Source: Neocallimastix lanati (nom. inval.)
Taxonomy: Eukaryota; Neocallimastigomycota; Neocallimastigomycetes; Neocallimastigales; Neocallimastigaceae
DNA: 64,000 nucleotides
Reading direction: 5' to 3'
Assembly: GCA_016946835.1 (NCBI GenBank)
Contig: JACVTC010000037.1
Coordinates: 910,501-974,500 of the forward strand
Positions 1-12,010 of this stretch are shown in pieces (position 1 is the first letter of the stretch; the number at the start of each line of letters is the position of its first letter). Below the pieces are notes generated by a model that saw only the letters and a list, made by a program, of their open reading frames with translations, was not told the DNA's origin and did no database searches. Made by a program: the position numbers and the translations under genes.

Positions 1-658
1 ATAATTATTTTATTTTATTTTATTTCAATATATATTATTATAATTATAATAATTATAATACTTTAATTCATATAAAATTTATATAGTTCTATATATTAGA
101 ATATGTATTTAATATATTACCTATTTCTTATTATAAATTAAATTATTTATATTAGAAATAGAGAACTCGCTTGTAAATTTTTAGGAATTAGAATTATTAT
201 TTTAATTGTACGAATATTATAATTTTATTAATAAAATTTACTAAACTACCATTATTTAAAACCCACTGCTTATAAATTATTGCACATAAAAGTCCCGCAT
301 ATCATATGTAATTTTTACTATAAAAAAATAATTATTTTTATTATCTTAAAAGAACGAGTTCTTAAAATTAATAAAATTTATGTATTAAATAAATACAAAA
401 ATTAAATAAAGTTTATTATAAAAACACATATACTTTTCTCAATTTTTTTACTATATTTTAAATATATAATAAACTATATAATAAATTAACTAAATAAATA
501 GATTTATTTAGTTATTTTTTATTTAGTTAATGCTTTTATTTAGTTAATTTTATTTATTGTTTATTATATATTTAATATATAGGTTTTTTTCAAAATGATA
601 CTATTAAAAAAATTTACTATTTGCATAAATTATTTTAAATATAACTATTATTTGAAAT

Positions 659-931
659 GGGAGAGTTGCATTTCCCCAAGTTACTTTTCGCCAGGTTGCA
701 TTTCGACAAGTAGAGTATTGATATAAATAAATGAATAAATAAATAAATATTAATTCAAAATATATTTTTTTTAAAATTGTTTTTATGCGATATTAATGAT
801 AATTAATTTTATTTATTGATTTATTTATTTATTTAATAATTTTCAATTTGGCGAAATGCCACATTTTTTTAATACGCCACATGCTTTCAAAAAAATTGGC
901 GAAATGCAATTTGGCGAAATGCCCCACACCC
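659..931. mobile_element. 273-bp MITE with inverted termini and 9-bp TSD (Mutator-like)
   Basis: A short element begins GGGAGAGTTGCATTTC and ends GAAATGCCCCACACCC, so both ends read GGGnGnG...GCATTTC inward. It is flanked by a perfect 9-bp direct repeat, ATTTGAAAT, at 650-658 and 932-940. Motifs of the type GCATTTCGCC recur inside both arms (TTTTCGCCAGG, TTGGCGAAATGC), and the centre is plain AT-rich DNA with no ORF. A 9-bp target duplication is typical of Mutator-like elements, so I infer a non-autonomous MULE derivative. The superfamily is inferred; termini and TSD are seen directly. A related terminus starts at 63897. Confidence 0.8.
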
Positions 932-1278
932 ATTTGAAATATTTTGAATATTATTTTATTCCATAGTTAACTAATCTAACCAATATTATATATAAATAAA
1001 AAATGTGGGGTATATGGGGTATATATAATTATAAATTTTTGATTTAAAGTTCAATAAAATAAAAAATTAAGACTTTAAGGGGTTTCATTCGATATAGGAT
1101 ATAACCATTGAAAGAATTCTGTGAACTAAATCAAGATATTATTTTTTTTTATTTTTTTTTTTAAATTAACTTTTTAATTAGGATTCGAATTATTTATTCG
1201 CAATCTAAAAAAAAAGGGGTTTAAAAATTATTTGAATATATGTATAATAATTTTAGTAAAGAAAAAAATTAAATATTT

Positions 1279-1382
<104 letters not shown>

Positions 1383-1628
1383 TTTGAATAAATAATTTTT
1401 GTTAAAAAGAAAAAATTAAACATTTTATAATAATAATGATATATAATAATGATAATAATAATAATAATAATAATGATAAAAATAATAATAATAAAAATAT
1501 GCGAAGATATATTACAATTAATAAATTATAATTAAGTATAGTTAATAAGTTAAAAATAATTTTATATACACATTATTCACCAATAAACCGATTTATTCAT
1601 TAAAGAATAACTAGGTTTAAGGAGGAAA

Positions 1629-2313
1629 TGTTAGAATATGTAAAAATGATGTGAATATGAGATTTATTATGTAATAAATTGTAATGTAATATAATTAGTG
1701 TAACGCACAATATAATAATATAAAGCATTTAATTTAGAATAATAAAGTGCTAGTAACTCATTATCATAATATGCATTAAAAAAGTTCACATACTTATAAA
1801 CTCTTAGTTTCACATTCTTAAGGATTTAGAGTACTATCTGACTCTTAAAAGATTCTAAGCAAAAGAATCGTTTGCCGAACATAATATTATGTTAAAGAAA
1901 AATATATTGGAATACCAAATTATGATAAAAGTTGCTTATTAAGTCAATTTAAGGAAGACTAATAGAACTGAACATATGAAATGATCAAGATTGAAAAATT
2001 GAAAAAATGAGTAAAAATATAAAATATATGATAGAAGAGAATTATCTGAAGTAAAATAAAACTCCAGAAATATAAAAATATTAATTTATAGATAAAAATA
2101 AGCTTAATCATATATAAGAACAAATTTTACTTCTTAATTGAAATTATAACTTAATACTTTAATAAATAAAACTCTGGGCTATTAATAATGTACTATATTT
2201 TATAAATAAAGGAATCTACTCTGTGATAAACTATTTCTACCCCATGAATATATAAAACACAATTCAATAATATATATTACTTTCAAAGATTTAGGAAATC
2301 ATATTTTTAAACA
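1629..2313 (+). mobile_element. Possible Ty1/copia-type LTR remnant with upstream polypurine tract
   Basis: The sequence AAGGAGGAAA (1619-1628) looks like a polypurine tract and is followed at once by TGTTAGAATATG, a start typical of copia-type LTRs. The segment has more balanced composition than its surroundings up to about 2313, where TTTTTAAACA could be the LTR end. No partner LTR or TSD was found and no internal coding region is visible, so this is a tentative call from motif resemblance only. Confidence 0.3.
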
Positions 2314-2727
2314 ATGGTTTTAAAATTATAAAGTATATTATTTAAAGTATAGTAGTTTTATATTCATATTTTGCTATTTATTTTATTTATTTTATTTTAT
2401 TCAATCTGTACTTTATATTTATATTCTACTATTTATTTTATTTTATTTTATTATATTTTATAATAATACTTTAAATAATACATAACTATTATAATAATAA
2501 AAATTATAATTAATAATTACAGTGTTCTTTAGACATAGGAAAAATTAATATACATATAAATATTATATAATAAAAAAATATGAAATTATCTATTACTAAA
2601 TTATAATTATTTTTATTTTAAATATTATAATGATATACCATATATATGCATAACTTTATTTTGTTTTTGTTTTTGTAAAATAGAAAATATTAATAATTCG
2701 TAAAAATGTAAATAATTAATTAATAGT

Positions 2728-2975
2728 TAATTTTTATATAAATTAGTAATAAATATCCTAAAATATAAATATTTTATTTGTTAATATTATATTATAAAAT
2801 TTAAATATATAAAATCATCACCAAATAAATAAAGATTTTTATAGTATAAACTAATTTTTATATAAATTAGTAATAAATATCCTAAAATATAAATATTTTA
2901 TTTGTTAATATTATATTATAAAATTTAAATATATAAAATCATCACCAAATAAATAAAGATTTTTATAGTATAAAC
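2728..2975. repeat. Perfect 124-bp tandem duplication
   Basis: The unit at 2728-2851 is repeated by eye without change at 2852-2975. It is AT-rich and non-coding. The lack of divergence implies a recent duplication or an assembly artefact. Confidence 0.9.
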
Positions 2976-3329
2976 TGAATAAATTATATATATATATATA
3001 TTTTAAAATTTTAAGAGAATTTATTTTAAATACTCTTTTTCATTTAATAAAAATATTTTAAATAAATTTTATTATATTTAAAACAAAAAAATTTTTTTCT
3101 TATTAATAACATAATAATTTATTTCTTTTTAAATTTATAATAATATATTTAAATTCAAATTATTTTTATTATTATTATTTTTATTTATTTTTATTAATAG
3201 ATATATTTAATTTTTTTTGCTTGATATCATTTTCTTTCATTATTAATTTTTTTAGTATAATAAAATAGTAATTAATATTATATATTTTTTTATTTCATTT
3301 TTTATATTAAATCTTTATTTTTTTCATAT

Positions 3330-3740
3330 TTAGTTATTTTCCTTAAGAATTCTTTCTAGTTCCTTAATGTTAGCACCCTTGATTTCACCAACCTTTATAT
3401 TTATTTATTATAATAATATATTAATAATATAATTCTATATATGTAATCATTTTTTGCTATTTATATTTGTATTATTTATATCTATATATTTTTTTTGTAA
3501 TAATAAGTAATGTACATACGAGGTTACCAGACTTATAGAACTTGAATGTTGGCATACAGATAACATCACATTCGGCAGCAACTTCTTGATTATTATCAAC
3601 ATCAGCTATTATATAATGTTTTAATTTTTATAATTTTAAAAAAAAAATTTTTTTTTTATTTTATATATATATCAATTTTATCAATTTATTTTATGATTTA
3701 TAAATGTATGTATATATATTTTTTATTTTTAATTTTAATT

Positions 3741-3772
<32 letters not shown>

Positions 3773-4153
3773 CATTGATAGAATTTTATATTTGTGTAGA
3801 CTTCACTGAAATGCTTGAAATTGGATGGACCATCTTCAATAGAAATATTAATAATATAAAATAAATTAGTTTGGAATATTTTAAATAAATTAATGGTATA
3901 TATATATATTTTTTCTAAAAAAAATATTTTACCTTACATGGACCACACCTTTTTATTTTAATAAAATCAAATATAATATTATTAACATTCCAAATTTTTA
4001 AATTAAAAATATATAATATATTTTAAAATAATTTTTTTTATTGATATAATATTCATATATAAATTACCATGTAGTGTAAAAATCAATAACACAAAAGCCT
4101 GGACTTGAAATAGCTGTTTTATAATCATCTAAATTTTTAATTTCAGTAATCAT
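3330..4153 (-). CDS. Thioredoxin (five exons)
   Basis: This gene encodes a classical cytosolic thioredoxin of about 103 residues, a disulfide reductase that recycles through thioredoxin reductase. Exons on the minus strand are 4153-4068, 3948-3933, 3833-3774, 3605-3520 and 3392-3330. The start MITEIKNLDDYKTAI leads into the FCVIDFYTTW strand. The redox motif WCGPCK is encoded across the exon 1/2 junction and by the 16-nt exon 2. The conserved cis-proline region CDVICMPTFKFYKSGN lies in exon 4, and exon 5 ends KGANIKELERILKENN. Introns have GT..AG ends and are 82-168 bp. The exception is the exon 2/3 junction, where the frame needs one extra base or a GT..AA intron. It is the only gene in a 6-kb non-coding stretch. 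The family call is secure; whether this copy is functional depends on that junction. Confidence 0.9.
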
Positions 4154-6465
4154 TTTCAATAGAATATTAATTTTTTTTTTTTTTTTATATAAAAAATTAT
4201 TAGATCTGAAAAAATTTATATAAAAAAAATATATTGATTTTGTAACCTTTTATTTCTTTATTTATAAGAATTTATTTGATGGCTATATCATGTGAATCAA
4301 GATTAAATATTTTGAAGAACTTTAATATTTATTTTTTTAATATAACTGAATTGATCAATGGGTATCATAATACTAGTGAAATAAATACATATATCAGAAT
4401 GAATAAAGAAAATACAAAAGAATAATTATTAATTTATAAAAATTAAATTAGTTAACAATATTTTATAATATTAAATATAGTTAATGAAATAATTGTAAAA
4501 ATAAAAATTTGACTTTCTTATATTAATTATATATTATTACCACTTTAAACTATTCAATGTAAGATTTATTTTGTAAATTGAAATTTTACCTTTTTTTTAT
4601 TTTTTTTATGAGTTAATAATGTATTTATGACAATAGTAGAATTAACAATAATAATGGTTAGTAATAATTGGTATAAATTATATAATTAATAATAACTAAT
4701 AATAATTTTAATAATAAATAACTATCATAATAATAAAAATTATAATTATAATTAATAAAAATTATAGGGTTATTAGGATATGGAAAAATTTAACATATTT
4801 TCTATATACATATAATTATTATATATCATATATAAATATATTATTTAATAATTAATTAATATCTAAAAAATTAAGTAAAAAAAAAAGAAAGAAAAATATG
4901 TATTTATTTAAAAAATTGCTTTTTTTATATATATTTATTTTTTTTATATTAATTGTTTCTTTAAAAGAATTTTTCGATATATAGTAAATAATTAATTTTT
5001 ATATTACTATATAAATAGCTTAAATATTGTAGTTCATATATATAAATTTTATTGATAAATAAAATTTTTATATTTTAACTAATTAAAAACTTTAATAAAT
5101 TTAGAACTTTATTTTAATACAAAATAACACTCAAAAATAATATGTTAATGCTTTTGATTAAATATAAAGATATAAAATATAATAAAAATAAAAAATTTAT
5201 ATAATATATAATAAAAAGGAAAAAAAAAAATAGGTAAACACAATATAAAATATAAAAATAATATTTTATAAGATAAATAAATTATATATTTTTGAAGAAT
5301 TGGAATAAAAATAAAGTATTTCTTAATGTAAAAAAATGAGATAATTTTTTTTGGTTTATTGTTGAATTCGAATTAACTTTGTATTATATAAAGTATTAAA
5401 CTTATGGGTAATAAAATTAATAAATTAGAATTGTATTATAGATACTAAAAGCTTAAATTTTATTGATATAACAATTAATAATATCAATATAAAAATTATT
5501 TATTCCGTAGTAAATATTGTTAATTTTAAAATATAATTATTTCTAATTTTATAATTAATATTATTATAATAAAAAATATATATCAATTTTTTTACAATTT
5601 CATTATAAATTTATATTACCATTATTTTTTAAAAAGTATATTTCAAATTTTTTCTTTATTATCTAATTAACCTAATTTCAAAATTTAAATTAGGTTAATC
5701 AATATGAAATACATGAATTATATATATTGTTTTATACCAATATAATTTAAACTTTAATAATATATTTTAATTTTCATGAAAAAAAAAAAAAACAAAAAAA
5801 AAAAAAAAAAAAATTATACAGTAATCTTATTTATTTATTTATTTTTTGATTAATTATAATCAAAAATAGTTATAATTTTTTTTTCCTTATAAAAATTTCA
5901 GAATTTAACTATTATGTATATATGTACGTATTATTTTTATTTTCGTTTTATCATTTTTTTTATATAGCTATTATATTTTATATGAGTTATTAAAAAAAAT
6001 AAGGCTATATTATAATAATAATTACATATTATATAATAATATATATTTTGTTAGCATTATTAATATTGTAGTATTATTTAATATTTTTTTATATTTATAT
6101 AAATAAAATCAAATAATTTTAAAATTATATAAAATTTTATTTTGATTTGATTTTTATTAATTGTATTTATGAGAAAACTTCTAATTATTATTTATTTTAT
6201 TGCTTATATTTTCATTATTTTTATTTTTTAATAAATAAATAACATTTAATTATATATATGAATATAATTGAAATAGAAAAAAAAAACTTTTATATATATA
6301 TATTTAAATAATATTTTTAATTAATAATTATATTTTAAGAAATAAAAATTAAATTAAAAATAAAATTTAGTTTAATTAAATAGTTCATTACATAAATTAA
6401 TATATTTTACATAGCTATATGTACAAAATAAATTAATTATTAAAGATATTGATCATTTCTTTACA
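4154..6465. other. AT-rich intergenic region, no gene seen
   Basis: About 2.3 kb of A/T-dominated DNA with homopolymers (for example the A tract at 5780-5812) and TA repeats. Stop codons are frequent in all frames and I see no conserved motif. The upstream region of the thioredoxin gene lies at its left end. Confidence 0.7.
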
Positions 6466-6479
6466 ATCTCACCTTTTAA

Positions 6480-8326
6480 GTCGAGCTCAGGCAGGAATCA
6501 TTTCTTGAGAGAAGTTCTATTACGAAGGGTTGATATTTATGTTTAACTATGTAATCATTAACATGGTTATCAAATTTAATAAATTTTTGATCATTTATTC
6601 TTGTCTTATTTTTCCTTTTTTTTTCTAAAGTTATTCATGAATCAATTGTTTATCTAAAATTTGATCTTCTTCTATCTAGGAGTTTTCATTTGATCCTTTC
6701 CAAGAGATAAGAAAACCATTCTTTCCTTTATAAGTTCTCATATTAATTATTTTATCTGGAATCTTATCAAAATTATTTGTAGTTAAATTTCTACTCTTTC
6801 TTTTTTTATCATTTCTATCTTCAAATTCATTTTCATAATAAAACTCAAGTAAAGAAATATAAATAATTGGATGGCAATGCACATTATTAGGTGGTTTAAG
6901 TTTGTACACTAAAGGTTCTAACTTTTTCAATTATTTCAAAAGGACCTATTAATTGATCGGCAAGTTTTCATTTAACATTCTTTGTAGTAGATCCTCTAAG
7001 TAACCAAACTTTTTTACTGACTTTGAAGTTAGGGAAAGGAAGTCTTATCAAAATTGTATATTTTTTATAAGCTTTCTTAGCTTCTTTTAAGTTTCTTTTT
7101 AAAAATTCAATGTTATTGAGGAAGAATGGCGATTGATTTATTGATTGATGTAAAATATTATTATAAGCAACTTCAGCGAAAGATAATAAATCGACCCAAT
7201 TATTTTGTCTTTCATTTATGAAATAGCGAAGATATTGTTCTTATATTCCGTTCACTCTTTCCGTTTGACCATCAGTCTCCGGATGGTTTTGGAGGTAGAA
7301 AGAGAATGAGTAATATCAAAGAAGATTACATATATGATTTCAAAATTCAGATGTAAATTGTGATCCTCTATCTATCAGATATAATAAAATAAGGGAAACT
7401 ATGTAACTTAAAAATATTCGAGATAAAAACATCAGCAGCAATGGAAGCATTAGGGAGACAACGAAAAGGGATAAAATGAACCATTTTTGTCAAACGATCA
7501 ACAGTAATCATTATGGTAGTCATATCTTTAGACTTAGGTAATTCAACGATGAAATCCATAGAAATATCAGACCAAGGTCTATCAGGAGTGGAAAGGGGTG
7601 AAAGAAGTCTGTATGGCTTGTGTCTAGGAATTTTAGATTTACAGCAAACTTCATAAGACTTAATAAAATTTTTAACATCAAGTGAAAAATAAATAAGCAC
7701 CAAAAAAATTACGGCTAATTAATTTTTGAGTTTTAGAAACACCAAAATGACCAGCAGTTGCAGAGTTATGATGGAGTTCAAGGACTCTCGTTCGAATCGA
7801 TTTAGGAACATAAATTAAATTATTAAAGAGTAAAAATCCTTTTTATCAATCACAAATTTATTAATATTTTTAATTTTAGAGTTACTAGAATTATTAATAG
7901 ATAAGGACGTTCAAACGGAATTATAGAATTCATAATGTTCTTCTAAGTTATTTGAATAAATAAGAATATCATTGATATATGAGATAACAAAATCATTTAA
8001 GTAGTCACTAAGAATATCATTTATAAATTGTTGAAATGTAGCAGGTGCATTCTTTAACCCAAAAGGCCTGACGAGATATTCATAATGCCCATAACGAGTT
8101 TTAAAAGCAGTTTTATACTCTTCACCTTCTTTTATTCTTACTAAGCTATATGAAAATTTAAGATATAACTTAATAAAATATTTAGCACCTTAAGTCTGTA
8201 AATTAATTCACATATTAATGGTAAAGGATATGAATTTCTAATAGTCATTTCATTTAATTTTCTATAATCAATAGATAATCTCAAAGCGCCATCTTTCTTT
8301 TTAACAAATAATACTCTTTATGAGGA
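6480..8326 (-). pseudogene. Element L: decayed Ty3/gypsy pol fragment, RNase H missing
   Basis: Reading leftward, a reverse transcriptase piece (about 8326-7940) has [20 protein letters not shown] and a damaged catalytic motif, YINDI in place of YLDDI. It runs almost directly into the integrase N-terminal zinc domain (7860-7700, motif ATAGHFGVSKTQKL with frameshifts) and then the integrase core (7703-7368, ISMDFIVELPKSKD and IISDR). A C-terminal part with chromodomain remnant ends near 6676 (KGKNGFLISWKG). The RNase H module is absent. Stops and frameshifts occur throughout, so it is dead. It is close in sequence to element I (8967-12980). The upstream edge is a junction with an LTR-like sequence at 8327. 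Confidence 0.8.
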
Positions 8327-8966
8327 TGTAAAGATTTAATAAAATCTTTAATAATTAATTAATGTAATAAAATTACATAAATTTATGATTTACTTATATG
8401 AAAATTTATTATTAATTATGCAAACTTTTCAAAAGGAAAATTTATTATTTAAATAATTTTGGATAATTAATTTAATTAAAATAATTTATTTATGTTAGTT
8501 AATTTAGTTTAGTTTATTTAATGTAGTTATTTTATTTAACTTAATTAATTTAGTTTAATTAATTTCAAATACTTTAAAATTAATTTCGGAGTAGTTTTAA
8601 ATAATTAAAATTAGTTTAAATAGTTTATAAAAATAGTTTTGAATTGTAAATATATAAACATTAGTATTAATAATATTTATATAATAAATATCTAATAAAT
8701 GAGTTTTTATTGAATTTAACTATTATTGTAAATAAGTTGAAAGTTTATTGAATTAATTATTGTTTAGTTTTAGTTAATTATTATTTAATAGAATTATTAA
8801 TAAATATTTTGTTTGTGAATAAATAGTAATATATGTAAATTAGATAGAAATAATATATTTGTAAAGATGTGATTATCCCAATCACATTTTAAATTAAAAA
8901 TTTTTCTTGTGTAATTCAAAAATGCAAATTATTCTTTGATTTATAAAATAATAAACAAAGTAAATT
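8327..8966. mobile_element. Composite LTR fragment (family H with 5' part of family K)
   Basis: It begins TGTAAAGATTTAATAAAATC, the same as the solo LTR start at 18102. It continues colinearly with 18102-18745, including the junction where family K (TGTAAAGATGTGATTATCCC) is inserted after AATATATT. K stops after about 110 bp, where the sequence changes to the 3' coding end of element I. Sharing one nested junction with 18642/18643 means the two regions descend from a single copy by duplication or recombination. Confidence 0.7.
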
Positions 8967-9052
8967 AATCAATAAAATACGATTTAGTCCATTTGCTGGT
9001 AGATCAATTACAAATGGTTGATATCTATGTCTAACATAGATTTCATTATCAC
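8967..9052 (-). pseudogene. C-terminal end of element I polyprotein, cut off by a solo LTR
   Basis: When the solo LTR at 9053-9768 and one copy of its TSD are removed, the frame of the integrase/chromodomain ORF (9769-10148) runs on through SDNEIYVRHRYQPFVIDLPA and NGLNRI to the edge of this segment. This shows that element I originally extended past the insertion. The 3' LTR of I is not recognisable. Confidence 0.75.
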
Positions 9053-9768
9053 TCTGTAAAAGAAAATACTAAAATAGATTACAATAACAAAGTCACAATA
9101 TATTTTATTTTATTAAAAAATTTTTTATTAAAAATATATTTTATTAATATTTAATATTTATTAATAGTTATTTGTTCAATACCAATTACATCGAGAAAAA
9201 ATGTGAAAAGTATCTTCTATTTATACTTTTCCTAAATACATTGATAATATATTATTTTATTTAAATTACATATATTTTAATATAAAACTATCCTAATGAA
9301 TTTTATTAAATAATAAATTTATAAACTATAGCTAAATTTAGAAAAATATAATTATTAATTAAACTAAATACTAAATAATTAAAATTAAGTACATTTATTA
9401 TCAATTTATTATTTTAATATTATAAGTAAAGTCTTTATTTATTTTCGATTTAAAAACAATGTTAAAGGAGTCATGATTAAATTTTGAAACTTAATTTTCA
9501 CAAAATAAATTATTAATTTATTTTGTTTTAAACTTTAATTAATTCATTTAAATTATTTTACAACAATAATTTTCTCAGAATTAAATTTTATAAAAATTAT
9601 TATATTAAAAATTTATCTTGTGGCTTAAAGAATATAATTCAAAAATTTAGTTCATATGATTTATTTACTTTGCTTATTATTTAATAAATCAAAGAATAAT
9701 TTACATTTTTGAATTACACAAGAAAAATTTTTTAATTTAAAATGTGATTGAGATAATCACATCTTTAC
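9053..9768 (-). mobile_element. Solo LTR, family K, TSD cactc
   Basis: It begins TGTAAAAGAAAATAC and ends AATCACATCTTTACA. It is flanked by perfect 5-bp repeats CACTC at 9048-9052 and 9769-9773. The same family occurs at 18643-19350 (opposite strand) and at 56731-57433. It interrupts the coding end of element I. The short inverted ends TGTAAA..TTTACA and 5-bp TSD are normal for a Ty3-type LTR; I see no internal region, so this is a solo LTR left by recombination. Confidence 0.9.
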
Positions 9769-10915
9769 ACACTCAAAGTATCTTCTTCTATGTTTGACCT
9801 ATTCTTTTTGGTTCGACGATAATATTCCTGAATCAATTGTTTATCATAAATTTGATCTTCATCAATCCAAGTATCCTCATCAGAATCAAGTCCTTTCCAA
9901 GATACAAGAAAACGATTCTTTCCTCTATATTTTCTCATATCAACAATCTTTTCTGGAACTTTATCAAAAGTGTCAGTGGTCAAATTAATATTCTTTCTTT
10001 TTCTTTTATTTCTGTTTTCAAATTCATTTTTATGATAAGGTTCAAGTAATGATACGTGAAAAACAGGATGACAACGCATATTACTTGGGAGTTTAAGTTT
10101 ATAAGCAAGTGAACTAATTTTCTCAACAATTTCAAAAGGACCAAGCATTTGATTAGCAAGTTTCTTCTTAACATTCTTAGTAGTACTTCCTTTAAGTAAC
10201 CAAACTTTGTTACCAACTTGGAAATCAGGTGAGGGTAATCTTTTTTGATCCGCATATTTTTTGTAAGTTTCTTTAGCTTTATCTAAGTTTTCTTTCAGAA
10301 ATTTAATATTTTCATTAATATCTTAAACTCTTTGATCAGCTCTGTGAGGTCTTTCATTAGATGGAATTTCTAGACTAAATCTAGGATTGAATCCATAGTT
10401 AGCAAAAAATGGGGATTGGTTGATTGATTGTTGTAAGGTATTGTTATAAGCGAATTCAGTAAAAGGTAATAAATCAACCCAATTTGTTTGTCGTTCATTT
10501 ATATAACAACGAAGATATTGTTCTAATATCGCGTTCACCCTCTCTGTTTGACCATCAGTCTGCGGATGGTTTGAAGTTGAAAACGAATGCTTGATACAAA
10601 GTAAGTCACATAATCTATTCCAAAATTCAGAGGTGAATTGGGTACCTCTATCAGAAATAATGGAATCAGGGAAACCATGCAATTTAAAAATAGAATTAAT
10701 AAAAGCATCAGCGGCAATTGAAGTAGTAGGAAGACAACGAAGGAGGATAAAATGAGCCATCTTTGTTAAACGATCAACAACCACCATAATAGTAGTCATA
10801 TCTTTGGATTTTGGCAATTCAACAATGAAATCCATTGAAATATCAGCCCAAGCTCTATTTGGTGTGGATAATGGGGATAACAAACCATACGGCTTATGCT
10901 TAGGAACTTTACGAA
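9769..10915 (-). pseudogene. Element I: integrase core, C-terminal domain and chromodomain
   Basis: The DDE core has ISMDFIVELPKSKD, VDRLTKMAHF, IISDRGTQFTSEFW and the target-glutamate region VNAILEQYLRCY. After the core come the GPFEIVEKISSLAYKLKLPS fold and the conserved FHVSLLEPYH box. A chromodomain-like tail (VDMRKYRGKNRFLVSWKGLD...DTWIDEDQ) would tether integration to modified histones. The ORF breaks near 10322 and at the upstream end. Directly upstream is protease sequence rather than reverse transcriptase and RNase H, so those modules have been deleted. The first coding residues resemble the end of the integrase zinc domain (KVPKHKPYGLLSPL). Confidence 0.85.
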
Positions 10916-12010
10916 GGGCTATAATTGAATAACCTCCAAGTGATTCTTAAAACGGAGGATACATTTTTCTGTCATCTTCTTAACAGTAGATAAACCATAA
11001 CCCAAACCAGCAACTTTAAAGGAGTTGTCAATATTCATAAGTTTAATGTTATTCACTCTAGCAAATTCTGGATGTATACAGTTAATATCAGAGCCGGAAT
11101 TAATGAGAACCTTTGCTTTAACCTCATCGGATTCATTTGTTTTAATATAAAAATCAAGTATGTTAGTCTTTCCTTTAAAATTTATATTCTCATTTTCAAC
11201 AATATCCAAAACTTTGTAGATATTATACTTTTCAACTTTCTTAATTCTCCTAACAGAAGATGAGGTAGATATAGAAGTGCAGAAGAAGAGGGATCTTTAT
11301 TTGGAACTTTATTAATCATTTTGAAGTTTTTTGGTTTCATTCTATTTGGACAATTAAATTGCATATGTCCAGCTTCACCACATTTAAAACATAGTCTCTT
11401 CTTTCTTCTTTCTTCAATATTTGATTCGTTTTCAATGTAGTTCTTGTTGTGTGATGGGAAATATCATGTGACTTTTTGACCTTTTTTAATACGATAAAGA
11501 TCCACATCCATTGGATCGTCTTGATTATAATTTCTACGGTCTTGATGAGTTAAGTAATATTCTTGGATATCGTTTCTCTTGGTAAGGCTTTCTATATTCA
11601 CAGATTCCCTAAATAGCTGCTCTAAGTTGTTGGGATTTGGATTTACGAGAGCTAAGCGTTCTCTCATCTTGGGATGGAGTCCTTTAATATACATAAAGAT
11701 TTTTGCGGACTCATTAAAGTTCGAGTATTGGCTTATCTTCTGGAATGCAGTGAGGTATTCCATAACGTGGCCATACTTGAACTAACGAATATTGTTAAGT
11801 TTCCCATTAGCGACAGCAGCATCAACGTCAGGGTTGTCAAAGTTTCTTCTTAGTTCATTAATGAAGTTCTCATAGTTTCTAAGAACTTCGTTATTATTCC
11901 TCCGCAAGTAAGAAGCCCAGTTAAGTGCTCTTCCAGTAAAATATGAGATAACGAACATGACTTTCCTTCTATCATCGGGAAACCTTCGTGGATTTGCCTC
12001 GATAGCTAAC
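10916..12010 (-). pseudogene. Element I: gag C-terminal half and protease
   Basis: The protease segment (11209-10919) contains KVLINSGSDINCIHPEFAR, an aspartic protease loop in which NSG replaces DSG, so the catalytic aspartate appears lost. Upstream, gag contains a zinc knuckle, CFKCGEAGHMQFNC (about 11395-11350), and a retrotransposon gag region (11763-11464, FNESAKIFMYIKGLHPKMRE). Frameshifts separate the parts. Gag continues beyond 12010 into 12791-12980 once the solo LTR is removed. Confidence 0.8.

Noticed and set aside
1-600. Possible promoter or gene in the first 600 bases
   Set aside because: Only AT-rich low-complexity DNA with frequent stops in all frames was seen.
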